Source of the DNA: Rhodospirillaceae bacterium
GTDB taxonomy: Bacteria > Pseudomonadota > Alphaproteobacteria > UBA8366 > GCA-2717185
Assembly (NCBI GenBank): GCA_018660965.1
Contig: JABJJH010000288.1
Span: 1 to 8,418, forward strand
Length of the DNA: 8,418 nucleotides
Direction: 5' to 3'
A program made the position numbers and the translations under genes. Below the pieces are notes generated by a model, which was given only the letters and a program-made list of their open reading frames with translations, ran no database searches and was not told the DNA's origin. Below, in pieces: positions 1 through 6,973 of this stretch; the stretch's first letter is position 1; every line of letters begins with the position of its first letter.

Positions 1-2
1 CC

Positions 3-320
3 AAGCTGTCGAGACCAGAAATCGCGCTCAGTTCCTGGGTCAGGTGCCCAAACAACAGCGAAAGTCGTACAGGCGGCTTGCTCGGGGCACAAAACATCGA
101 CAACATGCAAGAAAGGGCATTCTACTTGGGGAATGTCGGTCTAAAGCAAGTCCGCGCCGATGAACGCTTGAAGACGATGCCGTTTATTATGATAACCGCT
201 GAAAGCAAAACGGAAAACGTTATCGCCGCAAAACAAGCGGGCGTTAACAATTATATTGTGAAGCCGTTTAACGCCGCGACGCTGAAGACCAAGATGAGTA
301 GCGTAATCGGTCAGTTTTAG
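3..320 (+). CDS. cheY: CheY chemotaxis response regulator, 3' part with scrambled N-terminal half
   Basis: Single-domain receiver protein that, when phosphorylated, binds the flagellar switch. From about base 138 to the TAG at 318-320 the protein is clear CheY: LKQVRADERLK, then MITAES with the conserved Thr, then NNYIVKPFNA with the conserved Lys. Upstream the frame stays open to the window edge, but the match is poor. NIDNMQERAFYLG (about 93-131) resembles the helix and strand just before the phosphoacceptor Asp; the stretch that should read like SDWNMP-MTGLDLL is missing, and so are the N-terminal acidic residues. A usable start cannot be assigned; TTG at 78 is the only start-like codon I would consider, and it would give a non-functional receiver. 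The sequence is either a decayed cheY or, since it sits at the window edge, error-rich sequence. It is followed 14 bases later by cheZ. Identity of the 3' part is firm; its intactness is doubtful. Confidence 0.8.
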   Translation, partial: KLSRPEIALSSWVRCPNNSESRTGGLLGAQNIDNMQERAFYLGNVGLKQVRADERLKTMPFIMITAESKTENVIAAKQAGVNNYIVKPFNAATLKTKMSSVIGQF

Positions 321-334
321 TTTGGAGCCATGTA

Positions 335-988
335 ATGGCGTCGGCAAAACTTGATGACGATATTGCGTCGCGGCTGAAGCGCCTTCGCGAAGACCAGGGG
401 CAAGTCGTCGATGTTTCCGAAGTCGTGGATATCGTGGACCATATTCTGCGGGCCAACGGTGGAGAGCCCGAACCGAATTCGGGAGCGGACTCTTCTCACG
501 GTGATAGTGAAGACGTCTACACCCAGTTGGGAACGCTCCGTAATCTGAACTTGGATGCGGCGATTTCCGATTTATTTCCGGCAATAACCAACGAATTGGA
601 CGCAGTCGTGGCGGCGACGGCGGAGTCCGCCAATGGCATCATGGAAGCCGCCGAATCCATCGGAGGCGTCGTCAAGGGCCTTGGTCAGAAAAAAACCCAA
701 GTGTTGAACGATGCGGTTACGGCAATATTCGAAGCGTGTAGTTTTCAAGACATCACGGGACAGCGTATTGCCAACGTGAACGCCCAATTTGAAAACGTCG
801 AACATAAGATTCAGGGCGTCTTGGCCGCCATGGGCGACCCGGAAGCGAAGAAACGTTTTTCCGAGCGCGAGCTGGGAATGAGTGAAAACGCCGAGAGCGA
901 GGACGAAAAGCTTCTGAATGGCCCGCAACTAGAAGGCGATGGGGTGTCGCAGGAAGAAATAGATAAACTGTTAGCGAGCTTTGATTAG
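335..988 (+). CDS. cheZ: CheZ-type CheY-P phosphatase
   Basis: 217-residue protein of the CheZ family, which dephosphorylates CheY-P in the cytoplasm. The diagnostic block is EACSFQDITGQRI at about residues 133-145. By comparison with enterobacterial CheZ, Asp139 and Gln143 correspond to the catalytic Asp and Gln of the D-x-T-G-Q motif. It lies in a long predicted helical region (about 62-165), as expected for the CheZ four-helix bundle. An acidic, probably disordered linker (about 167-203) leads to the C-terminal GVSQEEIDKLLASFD, in the place of the short amphipathic helix by which CheZ binds CheY. The ATG at 335 is preceded by GGAG at 324-327, 7 bases away. The position directly after cheY fits the job. 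Alphaproteobacteria are variable in having CheZ, so its presence is a useful lineage clue. Confidence 0.9.
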   Translation: MASAKLDDDIASRLKRLREDQGQVVDVSEVVDIVDHILRANGGEPEPNSGADSSHGDSEDVYTQLGTLRNLNLDAAISDLFPAITNELDAVVAATAESANGIMEAAESIGGVVKGLGQKKTQVLNDAVTAIFEACSFQDITGQRIANVNAQFENVEHKIQGVLAAMGDPEAKKRFSERELGMSENAESEDEKLLNGPQLEGDGVSQEEIDKLLASFD

Positions 989-1015
989 TTAATTATTTAC
1001 TGTAATATTTATCGT

Positions 1016-1696
1016 ATGGATGAATTCGATCCAACAAACTCGGGATCGGTTAAGGAAACAGGCCCAATTCTATTCTTAAGCCTGTTTCTATTATTGCTTG
1101 CGTTCTTCATTTTATTGAATGCGATCTCGGTGCGCGACGATGTCAGGACGCGTGCGGTGATTGATTCGCTCGTGTTGACCTTCCAGCCGCCAAAGGATGT
1201 GGGTACGTCGAAATCCGAATTTACTTCGGCATTGGATGATACGCCAAACGCCGATGATCTGATGCGATCGATACGGCAGGCGTGGGAAGGTTCGACGCCT
1301 CTGGCCGAGGTTCGGCAATTATCATCCGGTCGCGTGATGCTGGTCACCGCGCCATTGCGTGAATATTTCACGGGACGCGAAACGGCAATTCGCGGGGATC
1401 GACGGGACCTGATTCTTCAAGTCGCGAAAACGCTGGCCGCCAAGGGGGATGGACTGGTGAGCGAGTTGCAATTCGTGCTTGATCCCGATGGCGTGAAGGG
1501 CGAGGACGGCGCGGTGGATTCCGGTGTGCAACTGGGGCGAATTTCCATTTTCGCACGTGAATTGGTCGCCAACGGCGCGCCCCCGGACACCATCACGGTC
1601 GGCTTCCGACGGGGCCTTGGGCGAAATTTACAATTGCGGTATTTTGTCCGCGATAAAAGCAGGGCCTATCTTACTTTCGATTCGTTGGCGCGGTAA
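1016..1696 (+). CDS. Degenerate MotB-like protein without the channel Asp
   Basis: 226 residues. A short cytoplasmic tail is followed by one membrane segment (about 17-37) containing LLLLAFFILLNAI, which lines up without gaps with the MotB segment of the next gene. At the position of the proton-binding Asp (D22 in the neighbour) this protein has Ser22. The periplasmic part (about 100-226) keeps a faint OmpA-like pattern (RVMLVTAPLREYFTG, later LGRISIFARELV and DTITVGFRRGLG), but the peptidoglycan-binding motifs of the GH-D and N..LS..RA type are not recognisable. Paralogy to MotB is inferred from topology, position and this alignment. It is probably not an ion-conducting stator subunit by itself; a structural or regulatory partner is possible. 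No Shine-Dalgarno sequence is visible before the ATG; the 27 bases after cheZ are AT-rich. The next gene starts 3 bases after its stop. Confidence 0.75.
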   Translation: MDEFDPTNSGSVKETGPILFLSLFLLLLAFFILLNAISVRDDVRTRAVIDSLVLTFQPPKDVGTSKSEFTSALDDTPNADDLMRSIRQAWEGSTPLAEVRQLSSGRVMLVTAPLREYFTGRETAIRGDRRDLILQVAKTLAAKGDGLVSELQFVLDPDGVKGEDGAVDSGVQLGRISIFARELVANGAPPDTITVGFRRGLGRNLQLRYFVRDKSRAYLTFDSLAR

Positions 1697-1699
1697 TTC

Positions 1700-2407
1700 A
1701 TGGCGACGCCCCATCATAACGACAGAGGCGGCAAGGCGCCGGTTTGGCTGCTAACCTTCGCTGATGTCACGGCGTTGATGCTGGCTTTTTTCATCATGCT
1801 TTTCGCGACGACGGAGATCCCTTCGGAAAAGTGGGAAGCGGTTATGGGGCCCATGAAAACATTATTTCGATTCGATGAATCGGGATATTCGGCGCTGCCG
1901 AAATCAAATCATGCGGTGGCAAGCGTGGATTATGATTCTGCGCTGTCTATCGATTATCTCGCAAATGTGCTAAGCGATAACCTGAATCGCGATGACGTCT
2001 TGAAAAATACGATCGTGCGCGTGCTTGATAACAGGTTGGTGCTTTCCTTGCCGACAAATGTTTTGTTTGCCGGGGGGAGCGCTGAATTGGAGGCAGGCGC
2101 GCGCGAGGCGATGTTCAGGCTCGGGGGCGTTTTTCAAAATATTGGCAATCAAATCGAAATTCGTGGACACGCCGACCCGTCGAGTCTGGAAGGCGCGACG
2201 TTTGAGTCAAACTGGAGCCTCTCCCTGTCGCGTGCGGTCAGTGTCGCCAATGTGCTAAAGGACAGCGGGTATGACGGCGAATTTTATGTCTTGGGCGTTG
2301 GCGATTCGCGCTACCGCCATTTAAGCAGCCGGCTTTCCGAAACACGCCGGGTCGCTTTGTCTCGCCGTGTCGATATTATTATCTATTCAACGACTGGGGC
2401 GCTTTGA
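1700..2407 (+). CDS. motB: MotB-like flagellar stator protein with OmpA domain
   Basis: 235-residue inner-membrane stator subunit that, with a MotA partner, conducts ions and anchors to peptidoglycan. After a short basic cytoplasmic tail comes the membrane segment LLTFADVTALMLAFFIMLF (about 17-35), with the channel Asp at D22 in the family motif. The C-terminal OmpA-like domain (about 112-230) has NVLFAGGSAEL, then IEIRGHAD at 152-159 and NWSLSLSRAVSVANVL at 171-186, the peptidoglycan-binding pattern. No motA is next to it in the window; the upstream neighbour is a degenerate paralogue instead. The start at 1700 is only 3 bases after the preceding stop, with no strong ribosome site, suggesting translational coupling. 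Its TGA overlaps the next ATG (TGATG). It could be named motB, motD or an OmpA-family motor protein in different genomes. Confidence 0.88.
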   Translation: MATPHHNDRGGKAPVWLLTFADVTALMLAFFIMLFATTEIPSEKWEAVMGPMKTLFRFDESGYSALPKSNHAVASVDYDSALSIDYLANVLSDNLNRDDVLKNTIVRVLDNRLVLSLPTNVLFAGGSAELEAGAREAMFRLGGVFQNIGNQIEIRGHADPSSLEGATFESNWSLSLSRAVSVANVLKDSGYDGEFYVLGVGDSRYRHLSSRLSETRRVALSRRVDIIIYSTTGAL

Positions 2408-5400
2408 TGTTCCGCTTGGCAAGGATCGCTTTGGGGATAGTCATGGTTGCGATGAGCCTGACGCCGCGCGCTTTTGGCGCCGACGCCGTTCAGGTGAGAG
2501 GGGGCGCGCACGAAGGGTACGCCCGCCTTGTTTTTGACTGGCCGTCGCCGGTCCAGTACACCGCGCGCGTCGCCAACAAGGTGTTATCCGTTCGCTTCAG
2601 TCGGTCCTTTACGGCCCGGTTCGACGCGGCGGTTTCGAAGTTGAAGGATCATGTGCGCGACGCCCGAATTTCGAGTGATGGCCGAACCGCGTTAATCCGG
2701 CTTAATGGCGACTATACGGTGACGTCGTTTCGAAACGAGTCGGCGATCGTCGTTGATGTTCGCCCCAGTGGAAAGCCGACGGTCAAACGGAAGCCTCGCA
2801 CCGAGTTGTCTATTCGGGTCGGTCAACATCCAACGTATACGCGGCTTGTCTTCGATTGGACCAAGCCGGTTACCTATAAGGCGAACAAACAGGGGCGCAA
2901 CGTAGAGGTTTCGTTCGGAAAATTGGCCGGTATCGATGAATCATCGCTTGCCGCGCGTTTGCCGAAATCGGTGGTTCTTGGCGCCGTGCAGGATAAAAAT
3001 GGCGGTACGGCGCTGTCCTTGACGGTCCCCCCAACCGCGCGGCTGCGGCATTTCAGATCGCAGACCCGCATCGTCGTCGATGTGTTGTTAAAACCGAAAC
3101 TTGCGGAGAAGGCCAGCAAGCCACGTGATGGCGCCACGGTTAAACCAACCACGGTTAAACCAACCGGGGTGACGCCGTCCGGGGTGACGCGAAACAAGCA
3201 AGCGTCAAACGCGAGCCCGGCCCCCGCCCTGGCCCCGGCCCCCGCCCCCGCCCCGGCAACGCCACAATCGAAACGACCCGCAGTCTCCTCATCAGCGCAA
3301 AAACCGGATCCAAAGACCACGGCGCTTGCTGACCCGGTTTCAAAACCGACGGATCCTGCCGCGCTTGATATGTCTGTCGTCGAAAAACCGAAAAGCTTGT
3401 TGCCGCCCGTTCGTCCCAAACCAGCGGTTGATGCAAACACGCGCGCCGCCACGCCGCCTTCCGCGGTCGCTTCCGACACAGCGTCCGCCCCTTCCGCCGA
3501 CGCTCCTCCGGGGACTACCTCTCCCGCCACATCGTCGCCCGCGACCTCGCTGCCCGCTGAAACGGGAAGACCGGGAGCGCTTATACAGTTCCGACAGGTT
3601 ACCGACGCCGATAAACGAAAGGCTTTGAAAGGCAAGGCGGTGGTCAGCCTCGTGTTTGAGTGGCCGGAAGTGGTGGGCGCTGCGATCTTCAAGCGGGTCG
3701 GATATACGTGGATTGTTTTCGATAAACGAAGGCCCCTCGATCTTTCGCCGATGCGGGAGGCCGGACGGGGCGTTTTGACCAAGATTGAACAGTTGCCGAT
3801 TTCGAATGCGAGCGTAATCCGCATCTCCACCGTGCCTGATATAAGGCCGGTCAGCCGCCAAGAGGGAACAAATTGGATCGTCGAGTTTGGGGCGGGGGAG
3901 GCGCTGCCGGAAATACCCATTCCGGTCGAGCCGAATCCAGAGGCCGAAGGTGGTCCAGAGTTGTTTATTCCGGCCACGGAAGTCGGAAAAATTTTGAATA
4001 TTCCCGACCCGGAAGTCGGCGACGTGTTGCAAATCGCGACCGTGCAGGCGCCGGGACATGGCGTCAAAGGGGACCGCGCGTATCCGGAATTTCAATTGCT
4101 GGGTACAGTGCAAGGCGTCGTTCTTCAAGCATTGAATGATGATGTCGAATTGCGAAAGAGGCCGGAAGGATTAGTGGTTTTCCTGCAAGGTGGATTGCAT
4201 ATTTCCAATATATCGCCCGATAGCGTCGAGCCATCATTGGCTGAAGACGTCGTGCGTCGAATTTTTACGCTGAAATCATGGGCCATGAATAACCAGCAAG
4301 ATTTTTTTGTGGCCAAGCAAGGATTGCAGGATAAAATTACCAAACTTCCGACCATTCGCCGTGAAAAGCCGCGCCTTGATTTGGCGCGGTTCTATTTCGC
4401 CCGTGGCTTGGCGCCGGAGGCCGAAGGGGTTTTGGCCACTATGGCAAACGCGAATCCCCGCCTTGCCGTGGAACCGGAATTCAAGGCGATACGCGGCGCC
4501 GTCGCGGCGTTGGATCAGGACCCCGAAAAGGCTATTGCTAATCTCAACGACACAAGGCTGGACAAGTACGAGGAAATTCGACTGTGGCGCGGGGTGGCCG
4601 AGGCGGGCCGGGGAAACTGGAAGTCGGGGAACCAGAACTTCAAGCGTGGCGATCAGGTGTTGGGACTATACCCACCCGCATTGCAGTATAAGCTTGCCTT
4701 GATTCGCGTGGAGACGGCGCTGAAAGCGCGAGACATTGATAGCGCCAGCCGCTGGTTGAGGAAACTTGGCGGAAAAGCAAAACAAATGAGCCGGTCGCAA
4801 CAAGCGACGTTAAAATATTTGCAGGGCCGGGTCGCATTCGTGAAACGAAATCTGGATCGCGCCACTAAATTGTGGACGGAGTTGAGCGAAGGACCGGATT
4901 TGTTGAACGCGTCTCGGGCGGCATTGTCTTTGATTAATCTCGGCCTTTTGCAGGAAACGATGACCAAGGACGAAGCGATCAAGCGGTTGGAGGTGTTAAA
5001 ATACCGTTGGCGTGGCGACCAGTTCGAGATGCAGGTTCTGCGGCGTCTTGGCGAACTCTATTTGGATAAAGCCGATTATCGAAACGGCCTTGGGGCGTTA
5101 CGCGCCGCCGCGACCTATTTCCCGAAAGACCCCGGAACGCCGTTAATCACGAATAAAATGACAGGCATATTCAAGGAATTATACCTTGGCGATAAAGCGG
5201 AGGCGTTCTCGCCGCTAAGCGCGTTGGCGCTTTACGATGAATTCAGGGAATTGACGCCAGCGGGCGAGGAAGGAAACCGGGTCATCCAGAAATTGGCCGA
5301 GCGCCTGGTTGACGTAGACTTATTGAACCGATCGGCCGACTTGCTGCTGCATCAGGTGAAATATCGCTTGAAGGGTGATGAACGGGCCAAAGTCGGCGCG

Positions 5401-6072
5401 AAACTCGCCGTGATCCGTCTTTTGGACCGGGACCCGGAAGGCGCCTTGGAAGCACTCAGAATCAGTGATTTTTCGGGTTTGCCGGAAGCCTTGGAAGATG
5501 ATCGCCGACGAATCAAGGCGCGTGCGTATTTCGAGATCGGCGACACGCGCGAAGCGATTGAGCTGCTGGCGGGTGATATTTCCCGAAACGCCGATCTGCT
5601 GCGTGCGGATATACATTGGCGAACGGAAAACTGGACACAGGCGGCGAATGTGCTGCAACGGTTGTCCGGCGCGCCGCCTGCCGATGGTAAAGGATTTAAC
5701 CAAGCCGGGGCCCAGGTCGTTTTGAATTGGGCCGTCGCGCTGCAATTGAGCAAGGATTATGACGGATTGTCCATGTTGCGGAAAATGTATGGACCCGCGA
5801 TGACGGCCAGCCCGTTAGGAAATGCGTTTCAGTTCATCGCCAGCGCAAACGATGAAGGGAAGACGCTGGATATTGAGACGATCACGTCGCGCATCGCCGC
5901 TTCCGATGTTTTTGAAGCTTTCATGACCGATTATCGCGAACGATTGTTGAAGAGCCCGGACGCCGAGACACCCAAATCGACCACCCCCAAGACTGATGCG
6001 CCGAAGACTGATACCCCGAAGACTGCGGCTCCTGCGACCGGCGATGCGCCGAGCGCGCCCGCAAATGGCTAA
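2407..6072 (+). CDS. Large exported AMIN-like/TPR protein, putative motor-associated
   Basis: 1221 residues. The N-terminus is a signal peptide (about 1-25, hydrophobic core ALGIVMVAM, likely cut after AFGA). Two similar beta-rich AMIN-like domains follow (about 26-121 and 133-231), each with the motif Y-x-R-LVFDW-x-x-PV-x-Y (Y38 and Y144) and ending in IVVDV. Residues about 232-390 are a Pro/Ala/Thr linker with TVKPT-type and APAP repeats. A third diverged copy starts near 392 (SLVFEW at 414-419). From about 656 to 1184 the protein is helical with TPR-like hairpins (for example LARFYFARGLAPEAEGVLA and RRLGELYLDKADYRNGLGALRAA). A Pro/Lys/Thr tail with TPKTD-type repeats ends the protein. I prefer ATG 2407, which overlaps the motB stop as TGATG, over the TTG at 2404. 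Export and coupling to motB suggest a periplasmic scaffold acting on the stator or motor, comparable in position to rhizobial MotC. That role is inference. Confidence 0.85.
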   Translation: MFRLARIALGIVMVAMSLTPRAFGADAVQVRGGAHEGYARLVFDWPSPVQYTARVANKVLSVRFSRSFTARFDAAVSKLKDHVRDARISSDGRTALIRLNGDYTVTSFRNESAIVVDVRPSGKPTVKRKPRTELSIRVGQHPTYTRLVFDWTKPVTYKANKQGRNVEVSFGKLAGIDESSLAARLPKSVVLGAVQDKNGGTALSLTVPPTARLRHFRSQTRIVVDVLLKPKLAEKASKPRDGATVKPTTVKPTGVTPSGVTRNKQASNASPAPALAPAPAPAPATPQSKRPAVSSSAQKPDPKTTALADPVSKPTDPAALDMSVVEKPKSLLPPVRPKPAVDANTRAATPPSAVASDTASAPSADAPPGTTSPATSSPATSLPAETGRPGALIQFRQVTDADKRKALKGKAVVSLVFEWPEVVGAAIFKRVGYTWIVFDKRRPLDLSPMREAGRGVLTKIEQLPISNASVIRISTVPDIRPVSRQEGTNWIVEFGAGEALPEIPIPVEPNPEAEGGPELFIPATEVGKILNIPDPEVGDVLQIATVQAPGHGVKGDRAYPEFQLLGTVQGVVLQALNDDVELRKRPEGLVVFLQGGLHISNISPDSVEPSLAEDVVRRIFTLKSWAMNNQQDFFVAKQGLQDKITKLPTIRREKPRLDLARFYFARGLAPEAEGVLATMANANPRLAVEPEFKAIRGAVAALDQDPEKAIANLNDTRLDKYEEIRLWRGVAEAGRGNWKSGNQNFKRGDQVLGLYPPALQYKLALIRVETALKARDIDSASRWLRKLGGKAKQMSRSQQATLKYLQGRVAFVKRNLDRATKLWTELSEGPDLLNASRAALSLINLGLLQETMTKDEAIKRLEVLKYRWRGDQFEMQVLRRLGELYLDKADYRNGLGALRAAATYFPKDPGTPLITNKMTGIFKELYLGDKAEAFSPLSALALYDEFRELTPAGEEGNRVIQKLAERLVDVDLLNRSADLLLHQVKYRLKGDERAKVGAKLAVIRLLDRDPEGALEALRISDFSGLPEALEDDRRRIKARAYFEIGDTREAIELLAGDISRNADLLRADIHWRTENWTQAANVLQRLSGAPPADGKGFNQAGAQVVLNWAVALQLSKDYDGLSMLRKMYGPAMTASPLGNAFQFIASANDEGKTLDIETITSRIAASDVFEAFMTDYRERLLKSPDAETPKSTTPKTDAPKTDTPKTAAPATGDAPSAPANG
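3136..3255 (+). repeat. Low-complexity linker repeats inside the large exported protein
   Basis: A perfect 15-base tandem duplication (acggttaaaccaacc at 3136-3150 and 3151-3165) encodes TVKPT twice and is followed by two looser GVT copies. From about 3216 to 3255 a C-rich tract encodes alternating Ala-Pro. The repeats stay in frame and code for a flexible linker between the second and third beta domains. Confidence 0.7.
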
Positions 6073-6079
6073 CGCTGAC

Positions 6080-6106
6080 ATTCAAATTAGCTCTACCTTT
6101 TTGAAT
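6080..6106 (+). terminator. Weak AT-rich hairpin after the motor operon
   Basis: ATTCAAA (6080-6086) and TTTGAAT (6100-6106) form a perfect 7-bp inverted repeat with a 13-base loop, followed by TTTC, 8 bases after the stop codon of the exported protein gene. The stem is AT-rich and the T-run is short, so termination strength is doubtful. It may be the operon's original terminator, before the neighbouring element inserted. Confidence 0.3.
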
Positions 6107-6116
6107 TTTCGCTAGT

Positions 6117-6162
6117 GGTCTGATCGAAACGCCTGGTTCCCAAGCCTTTCGTGAATCAGACC
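6117..6162. other. Second hairpin inside the MITE
   Basis: GGTCTGAT (6117-6124) pairs with ATCAGACC (6155-6162), and the adjoining CGAAA (6125-6129) pairs with TTTCG (6147-6151), leaving a 3-base bulge. The word ctgatcgaaacg occurs here (6120-6131) and again at 6189-6200, so the two hairpins share one building block. Confidence 0.55.
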
Positions 6163-6180
6163 GCGAACATATTGATCTGG

Positions 6181-6229
6181 TGGGGCAACTGATCGAAACG
6201 GATGGGAACTATCCGTTTCGGTTGCTCCA
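6181..6229 (-). terminator. Strong hairpin directly after fliP, within the MITE
   Basis: Left arm tggggcaac plus cgaaacggat (6181-6189 and 6194-6203) pairs with atccgtttcg plus gttgctcca (6211-6220 and 6221-6229), giving about 19 pairs with one G-U and a 4-base bulge (tgat) around a 7-base loop. It begins right beside the fliP stop codon. There is no clear U-run on the minus-strand transcript, so it could act as a transcript-end stabiliser or a weak terminator. Confidence 0.45.
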
Positions 6230-6973
6230 CTAGGCGAGTCCATAACTTCGCGCAAGACTTCCCGCGACAAGGTACCAGCCATCGACCAGAACGAAGAAAA
6301 TTAATTTGAACGGCAGGGAAATCATCACCGGCGGCAGCATCATCATGCCCATCGACATCAGAATGGAAGCAACCACCATGTCGATAATCAAAAAGGGCAC
6401 GAACAGCAGGAACCCGATTTCGAACGCCCGGCGAATTTCTGAAATCATGAATGCGGGCACCAGTGCGCGAAGCGGCGTTTGATCCACCGATTCGACGCTG
6501 GTGATCTTCGCCATGCCCAGGAACAGCGCCAAATCCTTTTCACGCACGTGTTCCAGCATGAAGCCGCGAAAGGGCTCGACGGTTTTACCAAACGCCTCTT
6601 CTTCCGAAATTCATTCCTCGATCAACGGCAGGACGCCGTCGGTATAGGCCTTTTCCAGCGTTGGCTGCATGATGAAAAAAGTCAGAAACAGCGCCAGGCT
6701 GATGAGGACAGCGTTTGGCGGCGTCTGCTGCGCGCCCATCGCGGTTCGCAACAACGAAAGAACGATGACAATTCTGACGAACGACGTAACCATGACCAAA
6801 AGCGATGGCGCCAGCGTTATCACCGTCATCAACACGACGATTTGAACGATCCGTCCCGTCGATGAACCGCCGCCATCGCCAAAGTCCAGGTTCAACGACT
6901 GTGCCGCCGCCGGCGCCGCCATCGCGGCGAACGCACAGGCGATAATGACAATTCGAAGTAATTTCGTGATCAC
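6230..6973 (-). pseudogene. fliP: FliP flagellar export gate protein, interrupted by in-frame TGA
   Basis: FliP is a core membrane subunit of the flagellar type III export gate, with FliQ and FliR. The reading frame starts with GTG at 6973, overlapping the fliO TGA by 4 bases (GTGA), and begins with a signal peptide (MITKLLRIVIIACAFAAMAAPAAA), which is usual for FliP. VMVTSFVRIVIVLSLLR, AMGAQQTPPNAVLISLALFLT and the C-terminal VREKDLALFLGMAKI, PLRALVPAFMISEI and LPFKLIFFVLVDGW are typical FliP blocks. Codon 121 (6611-6613) is TGA, in PLIEE-stop-ISEEEAF. The frame is unbroken on both sides and total length (about 247 residues) is normal. FliP relatives often have Arg near here, so a single CGA or AGA to TGA change is a simple explanation. 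It may be a true nonsense mutation or a base error. The TAG stop at the far end lies at the MITE junction. Confidence 0.88.

Larger units (their letters stand above)
6113..6232. mobile_element. MITE-like element, IS630/mariner style, with TA duplication
   Basis: A 116-bp non-coding element (6115-6230) flanked by TA on both sides (6113-6114 and 6231-6232), within CTA...TAG, as expected for insertion into CTAG. The ends are imperfect inverted repeats about 28 bases long. Read inward from each end they share GTGG at offset 1-4, CGAAACG at 11-17 and GTTCCCA at 22-28, all at identical offsets (20 of 28 bases match by my count). It holds two internal hairpins. There is no transposase, so it would need a helper in trans. 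IS630 is known to target CTAG and duplicate TA. The right boundary falls in the fliP stop codon, which the insertion preserves. No second copy is present in the window, so the family is unconfirmed. Confidence 0.65.

Noticed and set aside
141..584. Minus-strand open frames across cheY and cheZ
   Set aside because: Shadows of two recognisable + strand genes; Arg/His/Pro-rich with no domain.
2874..4067. Long open frame of 397 codons on the minus strand inside the exported protein gene
   Set aside because: It is antisense to a strong signal-peptide protein, is Ala/Gly/Ser-rich in the way expected from the complement of a Pro/Ala linker, shows no domain and has no ribosome site or context of its own.
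3340..4128. Second minus-strand open frame (262 codons) in the same area
   Set aside because: Overlaps the frame above in a different phase, with Arg/Gly-rich composition typical of a shadow frame.
6120..6200. Two 12-base direct repeats (ctgatcgaaacg) as a CRISPR remnant
   Set aside because: Only two short copies, each forming part of a hairpin inside an element with terminal inverted repeats; no regular spacing and no cas genes.
6230..6559. Separate gene starting at an internal ATG for the C-terminal part of FliP
   Set aside because: The 17 codons upstream, back to the TGA, are also good FliP sequence in the same frame, and no ribosome site precedes this ATG. It is the distal half of the interrupted fliP.
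6611..6613. Selenocysteine or reassigned TGA in fliP
   Set aside because: FliP has no known selenocysteine and I see no SECIS-like hairpin clearly placed after the codon. TGA serves as a stop in neighbouring genes and Trp is encoded by TGG throughout.
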